NCBI GenBank assembly: GCA_031415015.1
Contig: JANOQT010000037.1
Span: forward strand, 62,001 to 126,000
Direction: 5' to 3'
Length of the DNA: 64,000 nt
From: JAUYQR01 sp031415015
Lineage (GTDB): Bacteria; Pseudomonadota; Alphaproteobacteria; Rhodobacterales; Rhodobacteraceae
Notes under the pieces: generated by a model
Databases searched by the model: none
Told to the model about the DNA's origin: nothing
The model's input: only the letters and a program-made list of their open reading frames with translations
Shown here: in pieces, positions 33,827 through 42,601 of the stretch
How positions within the stretch are numbered: the first letter of the stretch is position 1
Layout: every line of letters begins with the position of its first letter
Program-made: the position numbers and the translations under genes

Positions 33827-35944
33827 ATGATCGACGTTGAAGACCTCATCGCCCTTGTCCGCAACTACAACCCGCGCAGCAATGCTGACCTGATCCGCAA
33901 GGCCTATGCCTACGGGTTCAGGATGCACGACGGCCAGATGCGCAAATCGGGCGAGCCGTATTTCACCCATCCGGTCGCTGTGGCAGCCATCCTGACCGAA
34001 CAACGGCTGGATGATGCAACGATCATCACTGCCCTGTTGCACGACACGATCGAGGACACGCGGTCCACCTACACCGAGATCTCGGGCCTGTTCGGTGCCG
34101 AGGTGGCGGAACTGGTCGACGGTGTGACCAAGCTGACCAACCTGCAGCTCAGTTCGACCGAAACCCAGCAGGCCGAGAATTTTCGCAAGCTGTTCATGGC
34201 GATGTCCAAGGACTTGCGCGTCATTCTGGTCAAGCTGGGCGACCGGCTGCACAACATGCGCACGATCCGCAGCATGGCCCCGGAAAAGCAGGCGCAAAAG
34301 GCCCGCGAGACGATGGAGATCTATGCGCCGCTGGCGGGCCGCATGGGCATGCAGTGGATGCGCGAGGAACTGGAGGATCTGTCCTTTAAGGTCCTGAACC
34401 CCGAGGCGCGCAATTCGATCATGCGCCGGTTCCTGACCCTGCAGCGCGAAGCGGGGGATGTGGTCCACAAGATCACCGGCGACATCCGGCACGAGCTGGA
34501 AAAGGCGCAGATCGAGGCGGATGTGTTCGGCCGGGCGAAAAAGCCCTATTCGATCTGGCGCAAGATGCAGGAAAAGGACCTGGCGTTTTCGCGGCTGTCC
34601 GACATCTACGGCTTTCGCGTCATCTGCGGGTCGGTGGCCGATTGCTACCGGATCATGGGGGTTATTCACCAGCGCTGGCGCGCGGTGCCGGGGCGGTTCA
34701 AGGATTACATCAGCCAGCCGAAAAACAACGGCTACCGGTCGATCCACACCACCGTGTCAGGCCGCGACGGCAAGCGGGTCGAAGTGCAGATCCGCACCCA
34801 GGAAATGAACGAGGTCGCCGAGGCCGGGGTGGCGGCGCATTGGTCGTACCGCGAAGGCGTGCGGGCAAAGAACCCCTTTGCCGTCGATCCGGCCAAGTGG
34901 ATTGCCACGCTGACCGAACGGCTGGACGAAGGCGACACCGACGAATTTCTGGAAAACGTCAAGCTTGAGATGTATTCCGATCAGGTGTTCTGCTTCACGC
35001 CCAAGGGCGACGTAATTCAGTTGCCGCGCGGGGCCACGCCGCTGGACTACGCCTATGCGATCCACACCCGGATCGGCAATTCCTGCGTGTCGGCCAAGAT
35101 CGACGGTATCCGGGTGCCGCTGTGGACGCGGCTGAAAAACGGCCAGTCGGTCGAGATCATCACGGCGGAAGGCCAGCGCCCGCAATCCAGCTGGATCGAC
35201 ATTGTCACCACGGGCCGCGCCAAGGCCGCGATCCGGCGGTCTTTGCGCGAAGAAGACCGGGGGCGCTTTGTCAAGCTGGGGGTGGAACTGGCCCGCGCGG
35301 CGTTCGACCATGTTGGCAAGAAGGCCACCGACAAGGCCCTGCGCACCGCGGCCAAGATGCTCGGTCTGACGGATGAAAATGATCTTCTGTCGCGGCTGGG
35401 GTCGGCGGAACTGACCGCGCGGCGGGTGGTGGAGACGCTGTATCCCGATCTGGCACTGGCGGCGGCTGAAGAGGTGGACGCCAAGCGCCCGGTGGTGGGC
35501 CTGACCGCCGATCAAAGCTTCAAACGCGCGCGATGTTGCCAGCCGGTGCCGGGCGAACGCATCGTCGGCATCACTTACCGGGGGCAGGGCGTGATCGTGC
35601 ACGCCATCGACTGCCCCGCGCTGGAGGAGTTCGAGGAACAGACCGCGCGATGGATCGACCTGCAATGGCACTCCGGTCGTCATGCCCCGGTGTTCACGAT
35701 CAGCATGGATGTGACGATTTCCAATGATTCCGGGGTTCTGGGTCGCATCTGCACCTTGATCGGCGAGCAGAAGGCCAATATCTCGGACCTGAGGTTCACC
35801 GACCGCAAACCGGATTTCTACCGGCTGCTGATTGATGTGGACCTGCGGGATGTCGAACATCTGCACATGGTGATGACCGCGCTTGAGGCGGAAACCGACG
35901 TGGCGCAGATCTCACGTCACCGGGATTTGACACGAAAGCCTTAA
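33827..35944 (+). CDS. rsh: Bifunctional (p)ppGpp synthetase/hydrolase RelA/SpoT
   Basis: 705 aa. Domain order: HD hydrolase (about 25-180, metal residues His72-Asp73 in LLHDTIEDT), synthetase (about 225-345, with KKPYSIWRKM and YGFRVICGS, and the EVQIRTQEM block near 320), TGS (about 385-450), and a C-terminal ACT domain (about 630-705). The intact HD motif and synthetase motif suggest both activities, as expected for the single Rsh of alphaproteobacteria. It mediates the stringent response to starvation. Cotranscribed with rpoZ. Confidence 0.95.
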   Translation: MIDVEDLIALVRNYNPRSNADLIRKAYAYGFRMHDGQMRKSGEPYFTHPVAVAAILTEQRLDDATIITALLHDTIEDTRSTYTEISGLFGAEVAELVDGVTKLTNLQLSSTETQQAENFRKLFMAMSKDLRVILVKLGDRLHNMRTIRSMAPEKQAQKARETMEIYAPLAGRMGMQWMREELEDLSFKVLNPEARNSIMRRFLTLQREAGDVVHKITGDIRHELEKAQIEADVFGRAKKPYSIWRKMQEKDLAFSRLSDIYGFRVICGSVADCYRIMGVIHQRWRAVPGRFKDYISQPKNNGYRSIHTTVSGRDGKRVEVQIRTQEMNEVAEAGVAAHWSYREGVRAKNPFAVDPAKWIATLTERLDEGDTDEFLENVKLEMYSDQVFCFTPKGDVIQLPRGATPLDYAYAIHTRIGNSCVSAKIDGIRVPLWTRLKNGQSVEIITAEGQRPQSSWIDIVTTGRAKAAIRRSLREEDRGRFVKLGVELARAAFDHVGKKATDKALRTAAKMLGLTDENDLLSRLGSAELTARRVVETLYPDLALAAAEEVDAKRPVVGLTADQSFKRARCCQPVPGERIVGITYRGQGVIVHAIDCPALEEFEEQTARWIDLQWHSGRHAPVFTISMDVTISNDSGVLGRICTLIGEQKANISDLRFTDRKPDFYRLLIDVDLRDVEHLHMVMTALEAETDVAQISRHRDLTRKP

Positions 35945-36002
35945 GGCTTGAAGACGGCGGACGAATTCGGGGCGAGCGTGCTTCGGACAGGAAGGGTGTT
36001 AG

Positions 36003-36710
36003 GTGGTCTTCAAGCGCAGAAAACCTTTGGGCTGGGCCGCGTGGCTGCGAGAGCAGGTCTATCCGCGCGGCGGCTTCAAGCGCGCCATCCGGTATGTGGT
36101 CTACCGCATGCGGCGCCTGCCGGATCAGCCGCACCGCGTGGCGCGTGGCGTGTTTGCCGGATCGCTGATCGGGTTTCTGCCCTTGCCGGGGTTGCAGTTC
36201 CTTGCCGCCTGGGGGGCGGCACGGCTGGTGCGGGGCAATGTGCTGGCGGCGCTGCTGGCCACGTTCAACACCAACCCGGTGACGACGCCGTTCTTTGCCG
36301 TGCTGGCGATCACCCTTGGCCATTGGCTTCTGGGGATCGAGGCGCCGCTGAACCCGGAATACATCGGGCGCGCCTTTGCCCATGCCGGACGGGACCTGTG
36401 GTTCAACATCCGGTCGATCTTCAACAATGACGTGGCGCGCTGGGGCGGTCTGGTCCAGTTCTGGCGCGAGGTGTACTGGCCCTATTTCGTTGGGGCCCTG
36501 GGCCCCGGCATCCTGATTAGTGCGTTCGCTTATTACGTCACCATCCCGCTGGTCGAAGCGTATCAGAAAGCGCGCGCCATCACCGCCAAAGAGCGCAGCG
36601 AACGCCGCGTGTCGCTGCGTACCAAGCTGGCAGATGCCGCCGCCAAGCTGAAGCGCAAGGGGGACGGGGATGCCGCGGGCGAAGGTGACGACGGACCGGG
36701 AACGCCCTAA
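36003..36710 (+). CDS. DUF2062 membrane protein
   Basis: 235 aa from a GTG at 36003, preceded by AGGAAGG. A basic N-terminus (KRRKPLGWAAWLREQVYPRGG) is followed by the DUF2062 core with HRVARGVFAGSLIGFLPLPGLQ and NTNPVTTPFFA, and by two or three membrane helices; the last 60 residues are charged and helical. The family is uncharacterised but widely found beside rsh and pdxJ in this order, so the cluster rpoZ-rsh-DUF2062-pdxJ-acpS is probably one transcription unit. Confidence 0.85.
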   Translation: MVFKRRKPLGWAAWLREQVYPRGGFKRAIRYVVYRMRRLPDQPHRVARGVFAGSLIGFLPLPGLQFLAAWGAARLVRGNVLAALLATFNTNPVTTPFFAVLAITLGHWLLGIEAPLNPEYIGRAFAHAGRDLWFNIRSIFNNDVARWGGLVQFWREVYWPYFVGALGPGILISAFAYYVTIPLVEAYQKARAITAKERSERRVSLRTKLADAAAKLKRKGDGDAAGEGDDGPGTP

Positions 36711-36743
36711 GTTAAGGCAAGCAGCGATAAGGAAAAGCCGATC

Positions 36744-37487
36744 ATGACAGCACCGCTTCGTCTTGGCGTGAACATTGACCACGTGGCCACCGTGCGCAAT
36801 GCGCGCGGGGCGGTCTGGCCCGACCCGCTGCGCGCCGCCCTGCTGGCCGAGGCTGCAGGGGCGGACGGCATCACCGCCCATCTGCGCGAAGACCGCCGCC
36901 ACATCCGCGACGGCGACATTGACGCGCTGATGGCGGCGATCACGATTCCGCTCAACTTCGAATGCGCCGCGACCGCCGAGATGCAGGCTCTGGCGCTGCG
37001 TCACCGTCCGCATGCCGTTTGCCTCGTGCCCGAAAAGCGCGAGGAGCGTACCACCGAAGGCGGTCTGGACGTCGCGGGCGATGAAGCGCGTCTGGCGGGC
37101 TACATTGCGCCCCTGCGCGAAGCGGGTGCGCGCGTCAGCATGTTCATCAGCCACGATCCGCGCCAGATTGAGGCGTCGGCCCGCATTGGCGCTGCGGTCA
37201 TCGAACTGCACACGGGCCTTTATTCCGAACTGCTGGCCGATGGTCACGGTGAACTGGCCGAGCGCGAGTTGGCCTCGCTGCGCCGGGGTGCGCGACTTGC
37301 CGCCGATCTGGGGCTGGAGGTGCATGCCGGTCACGGGCTGACCTATGACAACGTCGACCCCATCGCCGCGATCCTCGAGGTGAGGGAGCTGAACATCGGG
37401 CATTTCCTGATCGGCGAGGCGATCTTTCGCGGCCTCGGCCCGGCAATCGAAGAGATGCGCCGCCGGATGGACGCGGCGCGGGGATGA
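36744..37487 (+). CDS. pdxJ: Pyridoxine 5'-phosphate synthase
   Basis: 247 aa TIM barrel. It condenses 1-deoxyxylulose 5-phosphate with 3-amino-2-oxopropyl phosphate to pyridoxine phosphate. Motifs: RLGVNIDHVATVRNARG, GADGITAHLREDRRHIRD, NFECAATAEM, CLVPEKREERTTEGGLD, ELHTGLYSE and the phosphate loop VHAGHGLTYDNV. Its stop overlaps the acpS start (ATGA), the classic pdxJ-acpS pair. Confidence 0.96.
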   Translation: MTAPLRLGVNIDHVATVRNARGAVWPDPLRAALLAEAAGADGITAHLREDRRHIRDGDIDALMAAITIPLNFECAATAEMQALALRHRPHAVCLVPEKREERTTEGGLDVAGDEARLAGYIAPLREAGARVSMFISHDPRQIEASARIGAAVIELHTGLYSELLADGHGELAERELASLRRGARLAADLGLEVHAGHGLTYDNVDPIAAILEVRELNIGHFLIGEAIFRGLGPAIEEMRRRMDAARG

Positions 37488-37903
37488 TCCTCGGCATCGG
37501 CACCGATCTGGCGAATATCGACCGGATCGAAGCGACCCTCGCCCGCTTTGGCGACCGGTTCCGCAACCGGGTGTTCACCGACCGCGAACAGCGCAAGGCC
37601 GAAGGCCGCCCGCGTGCGGTGGCCGCGACCTATGCGAAACGCTGGGCGGCGAAAGAGGCGTGTTCCAAGGCGCTGGGCACCGGGCTGCGGATGGGCATTT
37701 CGTGGAAGGACATGGCGGTGACCAACCTGCGATCTGGTCAGCCTGTGATGCATCTGACCGGCTGGGCGGCGGAACGGTTGCACGCGATGACGCCAGCCGG
37801 GCACGAGGCGGTGATCCACGTCACGCTGACCGACGATCACCCCTGGGCGCAAGCCTTCGTGGTGATCGAGGCGCGCCCGATCACACCTCTGATCACGGGC
37901 TGA
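37484..37903 (+). CDS. acpS: Holo-[acyl-carrier-protein] synthase
   Basis: 139 aa. It transfers phosphopantetheine from CoA to ACP. The metal-binding ILGIGTDLANIDRIE (Asp8) and the RWAAKEACSKALGTG block (catalytic Glu and Lys) are present. The length is normal. It is coupled to pdxJ by a four-base overlap and followed after 70 bases by lepB. Confidence 0.95.
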   Translation: MILGIGTDLANIDRIEATLARFGDRFRNRVFTDREQRKAEGRPRAVAATYAKRWAAKEACSKALGTGLRMGISWKDMAVTNLRSGQPVMHLTGWAAERLHAMTPAGHEAVIHVTLTDDHPWAQAFVVIEARPITPLITG

Positions 37904-37973
37904 CACCCCGCCCCGGCTTGACTTGGCCAGCTGACCGCGCGCATGTAGCGCAAAATATTACAGGCAGGACAGC

Positions 37974-38762
37974 ATGGCATCTGGCACCAAACCCGACGGC
38001 GGCATCGTCGAGACGATCAAGACCGTGGTCTACGCGCTGCTGATTGCCGGGGCGTTCCGGACGCTGTTCTTCCAGCCGTTCTGGATTCCGTCGGAATCGA
38101 TGAAGGACACGCTGCTGATCGGCGACTTCCTGTTCGTCAACAAGATGGCCTACGGTTATTCCAAATACTCCTGCCCCTTCGCGATGTGCCCCTTTACCGG
38201 CCGCATCTTCGCGTCGGACCCGGTGCGCGGCGATGTGGTGGTGTTCCGCCATCCGGTCAACAACACCGATTTCATCAAGCGGCTGATCGGCCTGCCGGGC
38301 GACAAGATCCAGATGAAAGACGGTGTGTTGTACATCAACGGCACCATGGCTCCGCAGGAACCGGCCGGCGTGTTCGAAGAGGTGAACGAGCCGCAGGGCC
38401 CGATGCGCAACCGTCCGCGCTGCGAAAACGGCGCTGTCGGCGAGGGTGGCCTTTGCACCAAAAGCCGGTTTGTCGAAACCTTGCCCGAAGGCCAGAAGCA
38501 CAGCATTCTGAACATCGACCCGGCGGGCTTTGGCGACAATACCGATGTGTTTACCGTGCCAGAGGGCCAGTATTTCTTCATGGGTGACAACCGCGACAAC
38601 AGTCAGGACAGCCGCTATGCGCAGGCCGCCGGGGGCGTCGGCTTTGTGCCGGTGGAATACCTGATCGGCCGCGCCGACCGGGTGATCTTTTCCTCGTCGG
38701 GCAGCCGGATGCTGTATTTCTGGACCTGGCGGTCGGATCGGTACTTCAAGGCGATCGAGTGA
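37974..38762 (+). CDS. lepB: Signal peptidase I
   Basis: 262 aa. One membrane helix (about 13-33) anchors the periplasmic catalytic domain. Ser42 (IPSESMKDTL, usually SGSM/PSxSM) is the nucleophile and Lys102 (FIKRLIGLPGD) the general base; box E is MGDNRDNSQDSRY. It removes signal peptides from exported proteins such as the many secreted products in this window. An insert with four cysteines (CPFAMC near 67-72 and RC.NG..C near 150) is notable. Its stop overlaps the rnc GTG start, the common lepB-rnc coupling. Confidence 0.95.
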   Translation: MASGTKPDGGIVETIKTVVYALLIAGAFRTLFFQPFWIPSESMKDTLLIGDFLFVNKMAYGYSKYSCPFAMCPFTGRIFASDPVRGDVVVFRHPVNNTDFIKRLIGLPGDKIQMKDGVLYINGTMAPQEPAGVFEEVNEPQGPMRNRPRCENGAVGEGGLCTKSRFVETLPEGQKHSILNIDPAGFGDNTDVFTVPEGQYFFMGDNRDNSQDSRYAQAAGGVGFVPVEYLIGRADRVIFSSSGSRMLYFWTWRSDRYFKAIE

Positions 38763-39448
38763 GGCTTTCGGCGGACCTCAAGGCCCTTGAGGGCCGCATC
38801 GGGTACAGCTTTGCGCGCCCCGACCATCTGATGCGCGCGGTGACGCATGCCTCGATCTCGTCCGCCACGCGTCCCGACAATCAGCGGCTGGAGTTTCTGG
38901 GCGACCGGGTGCTGGGGCTGGTGATGGCCGAAGCGCTGCTGGGCGCGGATGTGGCGGCAAGCGAGGGCCAACTGGCCCCCCGGTTCAATGCCTTGGTCCG
39001 CAAGGAAACCTGCGCCGACGTGGCCCGAGAGATCGGTCTGGGCGAGGCCCTGAAGCTGGGCCGGTCCGAGATGCTGTCAGGCGGGCGGCGCAAAGAGGCG
39101 CTGCTGGGGGACGCGCTGGAAGCGCTGATCGCGGCGGTCTATCTGGACGGTGGCTTTGACGCCGCCAAGTCGCTGGTCCTGCGGCTGTGGAGCGCGCGGA
39201 TCGGCGCGGTCGACAGCGACGCCCGCGATGCCAAGACCGCCTTGCAGGAATGGGCGCAGGCCCGCGGCATGCCGCCGCCGACCTATACCGAGGCCGGGCG
39301 CTCCGGCCCTGATCACCAGCCGATGTTCACCGTCGAAGTGACGCTGGAGACAGGCGAGCACGCCGAAGCCCGCGCCGGATCGAAGCGCATTGCCGAACAA
39401 CAGGCGGCAAAGGCGCTGCTGACGCGGTTGGAGAAAGATCTAGGCTAA
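38759..39448 (+). CDS. rnc: Ribonuclease III
   Basis: 229 aa from a GTG at 38759 that overlaps the lepB stop. The endonuclease domain has the signature QRLEFLGDRVLGL (Glu45, Asp49) and the second acidic pair in LLGDALEALIAAVYLDGG near 122; a double-stranded RNA-binding domain follows (about 155-228, ending IAEQQAAKALLTRLE). It matures rRNA and some mRNAs. Its 3' end overlaps, tail to tail, a nuclease gene that separates it from era. Confidence 0.95.
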   Translation: MRLSADLKALEGRIGYSFARPDHLMRAVTHASISSATRPDNQRLEFLGDRVLGLVMAEALLGADVAASEGQLAPRFNALVRKETCADVAREIGLGEALKLGRSEMLSGGRRKEALLGDALEALIAAVYLDGGFDAAKSLVLRLWSARIGAVDSDARDAKTALQEWAQARGMPPPTYTEAGRSGPDHQPMFTVEVTLETGEHAEARAGSKRIAEQQAAKALLTRLEKDLG

Positions 39449-39990
39449 TCCGGCAAAGATGTCGGCGGCATCCGCCCCTTTTGCCGAGCATCGCTCCGCC
39501 AAAGTTTGGTTCGGATGCCCTGTGGCTCAAGATGCCGATACTTCCCACCGGAGAATTTTCGCCAGTCAATTGCCATGCCTGCCCGGACCATTTCGGCAGA
39601 AAGGTCGCGCCCGTCGGGCAAGTAACAGGTGGCTACGAAACGATCATATGACTGGTCGCCTTCTGTGATGGCACGGATCACCTGTCCCTTGCAAAGCCGT
39701 ATCAACAGGAATTTGGCGACCTGGCCATAAGGATCGTCCAGTTCCGGCGCGTCGATCCCCGCAAGACGAATTCGCGTGCCGTTGATGTCAATCGTGTCGC
39801 CATCAATCACCCAGCAACGGCCGCGAACCTCGACGACGTCGACAACGATGATCTCTGGGCCTGACCAGCGCATTGGAGCAGTTCGCGCAGCAAGCTTCTC
39901 GGCGACCGAAGTCCGCTCGTATCGAATGACGCGACGCCGCCTAAGGGCGGGCCGAAAGAAGGCGCGGATCAATAATCGAAGCAATCCCAT
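39445..39990 (-). CDS. Staphylococcal-nuclease-like protein
   Basis: 181 aa. The SNase core is VIDGDTIDINGTRIRLAGID (about 61-80), giving the calcium Asp, the first catalytic Arg and, in the following APE, the Glu; the second Arg is in QSYDRFVATCYLPDG. A hydrophobic and arginine-rich N-terminus (GLLRLLIRAFFRPALRRRR) could be a membrane anchor. It degrades DNA or RNA if active. It is on the opposite strand between rnc and era, which normally adjoin, with a four-base tail overlap with rnc and lower GC than either; it looks inserted. Confidence 0.82.
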   Translation of the reverse strand: MGLLRLLIRAFFRPALRRRRVIRYERTSVAEKLAARTAPMRWSGPEIIVVDVVEVRGRCWVIDGDTIDINGTRIRLAGIDAPELDDPYGQVAKFLLIRLCKGQVIRAITEGDQSYDRFVATCYLPDGRDLSAEMVRAGMAIDWRKFSGGKYRHLEPQGIRTKLWRSDARQKGRMPPTSLPD

Positions 39991-40112
39991 CTGCGGTCAG
40001 TCCAGTGGAACGAAATGAACGAAACATGTCTCGCTTCACGGGTAATGCCAACTGGCATTTCCCGCAACTTTCCCGTATGGGACAGCCTTGACTTTAGGGA
40101 TAGCTTGCCAAC

Positions 40113-41024
40113 ATGACCACACGCGCCGGATTTGTCGCCCTGATCGGAGAGCCCAATGCGGGCAAGTCCACCTTGATGAACCGGATGGTGGGGGCCAAGA
40201 TCTCCATCGTCACGCACAAGGTGCAGACGACGCGGACGCGAATCCGTGGGGTTTGCATGGAGGGTCAGGCGCAGATCGTGTTTGTGGATACTCCGGGCCT
40301 GTTCCGGCCCCGGCGGCGGCTGGACCGCGCCATGGTCAAGGCGGCCTGGGGTGGGGCTTCGGATGCCGATGTGATCGTGCTGCTGGTCGAGGCGACGCGG
40401 GGCCTTACCGAGGGCGTGCAGCTGATCATCGACCGGCTGGCCAACGAGATGCCGCAGGATCAGCCGGTGGCGCTGGCGATCAACAAGATCGACCGGGTGA
40501 AGGCCGAGACCTTGCTGGCGATGGCGGAAACGCTGAACGGTGCCTATCCGCTCAAGAAGACCTTCATGATCAGCGCCGAAAAGGGCTACGGCGTCACCGA
40601 TCTGCGCGAATGGCTGGCGGGGCAGGTGCCCGAAGGCCCGTGGTTCTATCCCGAAGACCAGATCGCCGATCTGCCGATGCGGATGATCGCGGCGGAAATG
40701 ACCCGCGAAAAGCTGACCCTGCGCCTGCATGAGGAATTGCCCTACCAACTGACGGTCGAGACCGAAAAGTGGGAAGACAAGCCTGACGGCACCACCCGGA
40801 TCGACCAGATCGTCTATGTGGCGCGCGACGGCCACAAGGGCATCGTGCTGGGCAACAAGGGCGAGACGATTAAGGCCATCGGCCAGTCGGCGCGGGCTGA
40901 GATTTCCGAGTTTCTGGACCGCACCGTGCATCTGTTCCTGCAGGTCAAGGTGCGGCCGAACTGGCTGGAGGAACCGGAGCGCTATTCCGAGATGGGGCTT
41001 GATTTCAAGGACGGCGATGCGTGA
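40113..41024 (+). CDS. era: GTPase Era
   Basis: 303 aa. The G domain has G1 GEPNAGKST, G3 DTPGLF and G4 NKID; the C-terminal KH domain follows with VYVARDGHKGIVLGNKGE and KVRPNWLEE. Era binds the 3' end of 16S rRNA and checks 30S assembly at the membrane. Normally cotranscribed with rnc and recO; here the reverse-strand nuclease gene lies upstream, so a separate promoter between 39991 and 40112 is likely. Confidence 0.96.
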   Translation: MTTRAGFVALIGEPNAGKSTLMNRMVGAKISIVTHKVQTTRTRIRGVCMEGQAQIVFVDTPGLFRPRRRLDRAMVKAAWGGASDADVIVLLVEATRGLTEGVQLIIDRLANEMPQDQPVALAINKIDRVKAETLLAMAETLNGAYPLKKTFMISAEKGYGVTDLREWLAGQVPEGPWFYPEDQIADLPMRMIAAEMTREKLTLRLHEELPYQLTVETEKWEDKPDGTTRIDQIVYVARDGHKGIVLGNKGETIKAIGQSARAEISEFLDRTVHLFLQVKVRPNWLEEPERYSEMGLDFKDGDA

Positions 41025-41073
41025 GGACCGAAAAATTTTCGGCGAAAATTCTTCTCTTTCCGACTGACCGGGG

Positions 41074-41409
41074 ATGAGCCCGCGTCTTACCTCTGGGCTA
41101 TGGGTCTCGGCGTACCTCACGCGGCTGCGGCTGGCGGAGATTCCGGTTTACGTGACCGCCAAGGGCGATGCCACCGCCGGGGCGGTCGTGGTGAAGGTGG
41201 CGCTGCTGGACGGCACGGCGCGGGCCTATGAGCGTCGGTCTGATCTGATGACCGGGGCGCGGGCGTGGATCCTGCTGGCCGACGGGCCGGAGCGCCAGGT
41301 GGACGAGATGCTGATCCGCCAGCGGTCACGCGACCCGGACCTGTGGCTGATCGAGCTGGAAGACCGCGCGGGCCGCACCCTGCTTGAGCAGGACGGGTTA
41401 GCGGACTAG
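41074..41409 (+). CDS. DUF1491 family protein
   Basis: 111 aa, small soluble alpha/beta protein. The conserved start SGLWVSAYLTRLRLAEIPVYV and the RGDATAGAVVVKV-like strand, plus WILLADGPERQVDEMLIRQ, fit DUF1491, a family of unknown function usually found between era and recO in Rhodobacterales. It overlaps the opposite-strand membrane gene by 12 bases at the 3' end. Confidence 0.82.
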   Translation: MSPRLTSGLWVSAYLTRLRLAEIPVYVTAKGDATAGAVVVKVALLDGTARAYERRSDLMTGARAWILLADGPERQVDEMLIRQRSRDPDLWLIELEDRAGRTLLEQDGLAD

Positions 41410-41742
41410 CCACCGCGCCAGCGCGATCAGGCCAAGGCCAAGCGCTGCGAAGGCGGCCCCGCCAAATGCGTCGGCATCAAGGAACGGCCAGGGCCAGAAG
41501 CCGGTCATCACCCCGCTGATCCGCGCGCTGGGGGCACGGCCAGCCACGGCCACAGCCATGACGCCGGTGCCCCCAAGATTGGTCAGGATGGTGAAATAGC
41601 CCGCCATGCGCCACAGCGTCTCGACGATGGACGCATCCCCCATCAACCCCTGCGACACAGTGAACTGCGCGGCAAGTGAGACGATGGCCGTGGTGCAAAT
41701 GGCAAGGGCCGACAGGCGCACCGGGGTGGGCAGAAAGGTCAT
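41398..41742 (-). CDS. Shortened Pr6Pr-like membrane protein
   Basis: 114 aa from the ATG at 41742. It begins like a Pr6Pr-family membrane protein (VRLSALAICTTAIVSLAAQF, then YFTILTNLGGTGV) and ends like one (TGFWPWPFLDADAFG and a last helix), but the middle, normally two or three helices, is missing between SARISGV and MTGFWPWPF. The joint is in frame, so a product of three to four helices is still possible. It lies on the opposite strand between DUF1491 and recO. Probably a degraded gene. Confidence 0.6.
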   Translation of the reverse strand: MTFLPTPVRLSALAICTTAIVSLAAQFTVSQGLMGDASIVETLWRMAGYFTILTNLGGTGVMAVAVAGRAPSARISGVMTGFWPWPFLDADAFGGAAFAALGLGLIALARWLVR

Positions 41743-41818
41743 CCGCCAGAGCGTAGCGTCGGGGTGGGTCAATGCAACCGCTCTTGCAGCGGCGGTGCGG
41801 CGGCCCGATACTGGCGCA

Positions 41819-42538
41819 ATGGAATGGCGGGACGAGGGGCTGCTTCTGTCCATGCGACCGCATGGCGAAAGTGCCGCGATCATCGAGGTGTTTACGCTGG
41901 CGCATGGCCGACACGCGGGCGTGGTGCGCGGCGGTGCCTCGCGCCGGATGGCCCCGGTGTTGCAACCCGGCGCGCAGCTGGATGTAACGTGGCGCGCGCG
42001 GCTGGAGGACCATATCGGCACGTTCACGGTGGAACCGCTGCGGTCGCGCGCCGGGGTGCTGTCGGACCGGCTGGCACTGGCTGGACTGACCTCGATCTGC
42101 GCCCTTCTGCGCGCGTCCCTGCCAGAGCGTGAGCCGCATCCGGCGCTTTGGTCAGGCTCGGTCGATCTGATGGATGCGCTGGCGGGGCCGGATTGGACCT
42201 CGGCCTATCTGCGCTGGGAAATCCGGTTGCTGGAGGAGTTGGGCTTCGGTCTTGACCTGACCAGCTGTGCAGTCACCGGGGCGACGGAGGGGTTGGCCTT
42301 TGTCAGCCCGCGCACCGGGCGGGCGGTGTCGGCGTCGGGGGCGGGCGATTGGGCCGACCGGCTGCTGACGCTGCCGCCGGGCCTGACCGGGGATGCCCCA
42401 TTGACGCCTGCCGCTTTGCGCGACGGGCTGGCGCTGACCACCCATTTCCTGACGCGGGAACTGGCGCACGCATTGCAAGGCCGCCCGCTGCCCGAGGCGC
42501 GGGCGCGGTTGGTCGACCTTCTGACCCGTCCAGTCTGA
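41819..42538 (+). CDS. recO: DNA repair protein RecO
   Basis: 239 aa from the ATG at 41819 (MEWRDEGLLLSMRPHGESAA). The N-terminal OB fold (about 1-80, with VFTLAHGRHAGVVRGGASRR) and the C-terminal helical domain (LRWEIRLLEELGFGLDLTSC) are those of RecO, which loads RecA with RecR at gaps. The zinc cysteines of some RecO proteins are incomplete here (one Cys at the expected site). Usual era-recO order, with DUF1491 in between. Confidence 0.92.
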   Translation: MEWRDEGLLLSMRPHGESAAIIEVFTLAHGRHAGVVRGGASRRMAPVLQPGAQLDVTWRARLEDHIGTFTVEPLRSRAGVLSDRLALAGLTSICALLRASLPEREPHPALWSGSVDLMDALAGPDWTSAYLRWEIRLLEELGFGLDLTSCAVTGATEGLAFVSPRTGRAVSASGAGDWADRLLTLPPGLTGDAPLTPAALRDGLALTTHFLTRELAHALQGRPLPEARARLVDLLTRPV

Positions 42539-42601
42539 AACGACGCCAAATGTCGCAGCCGTGACAGACGCCCCGCGCCCGGCCCGTGCCAATGGGCCAT
42601 C

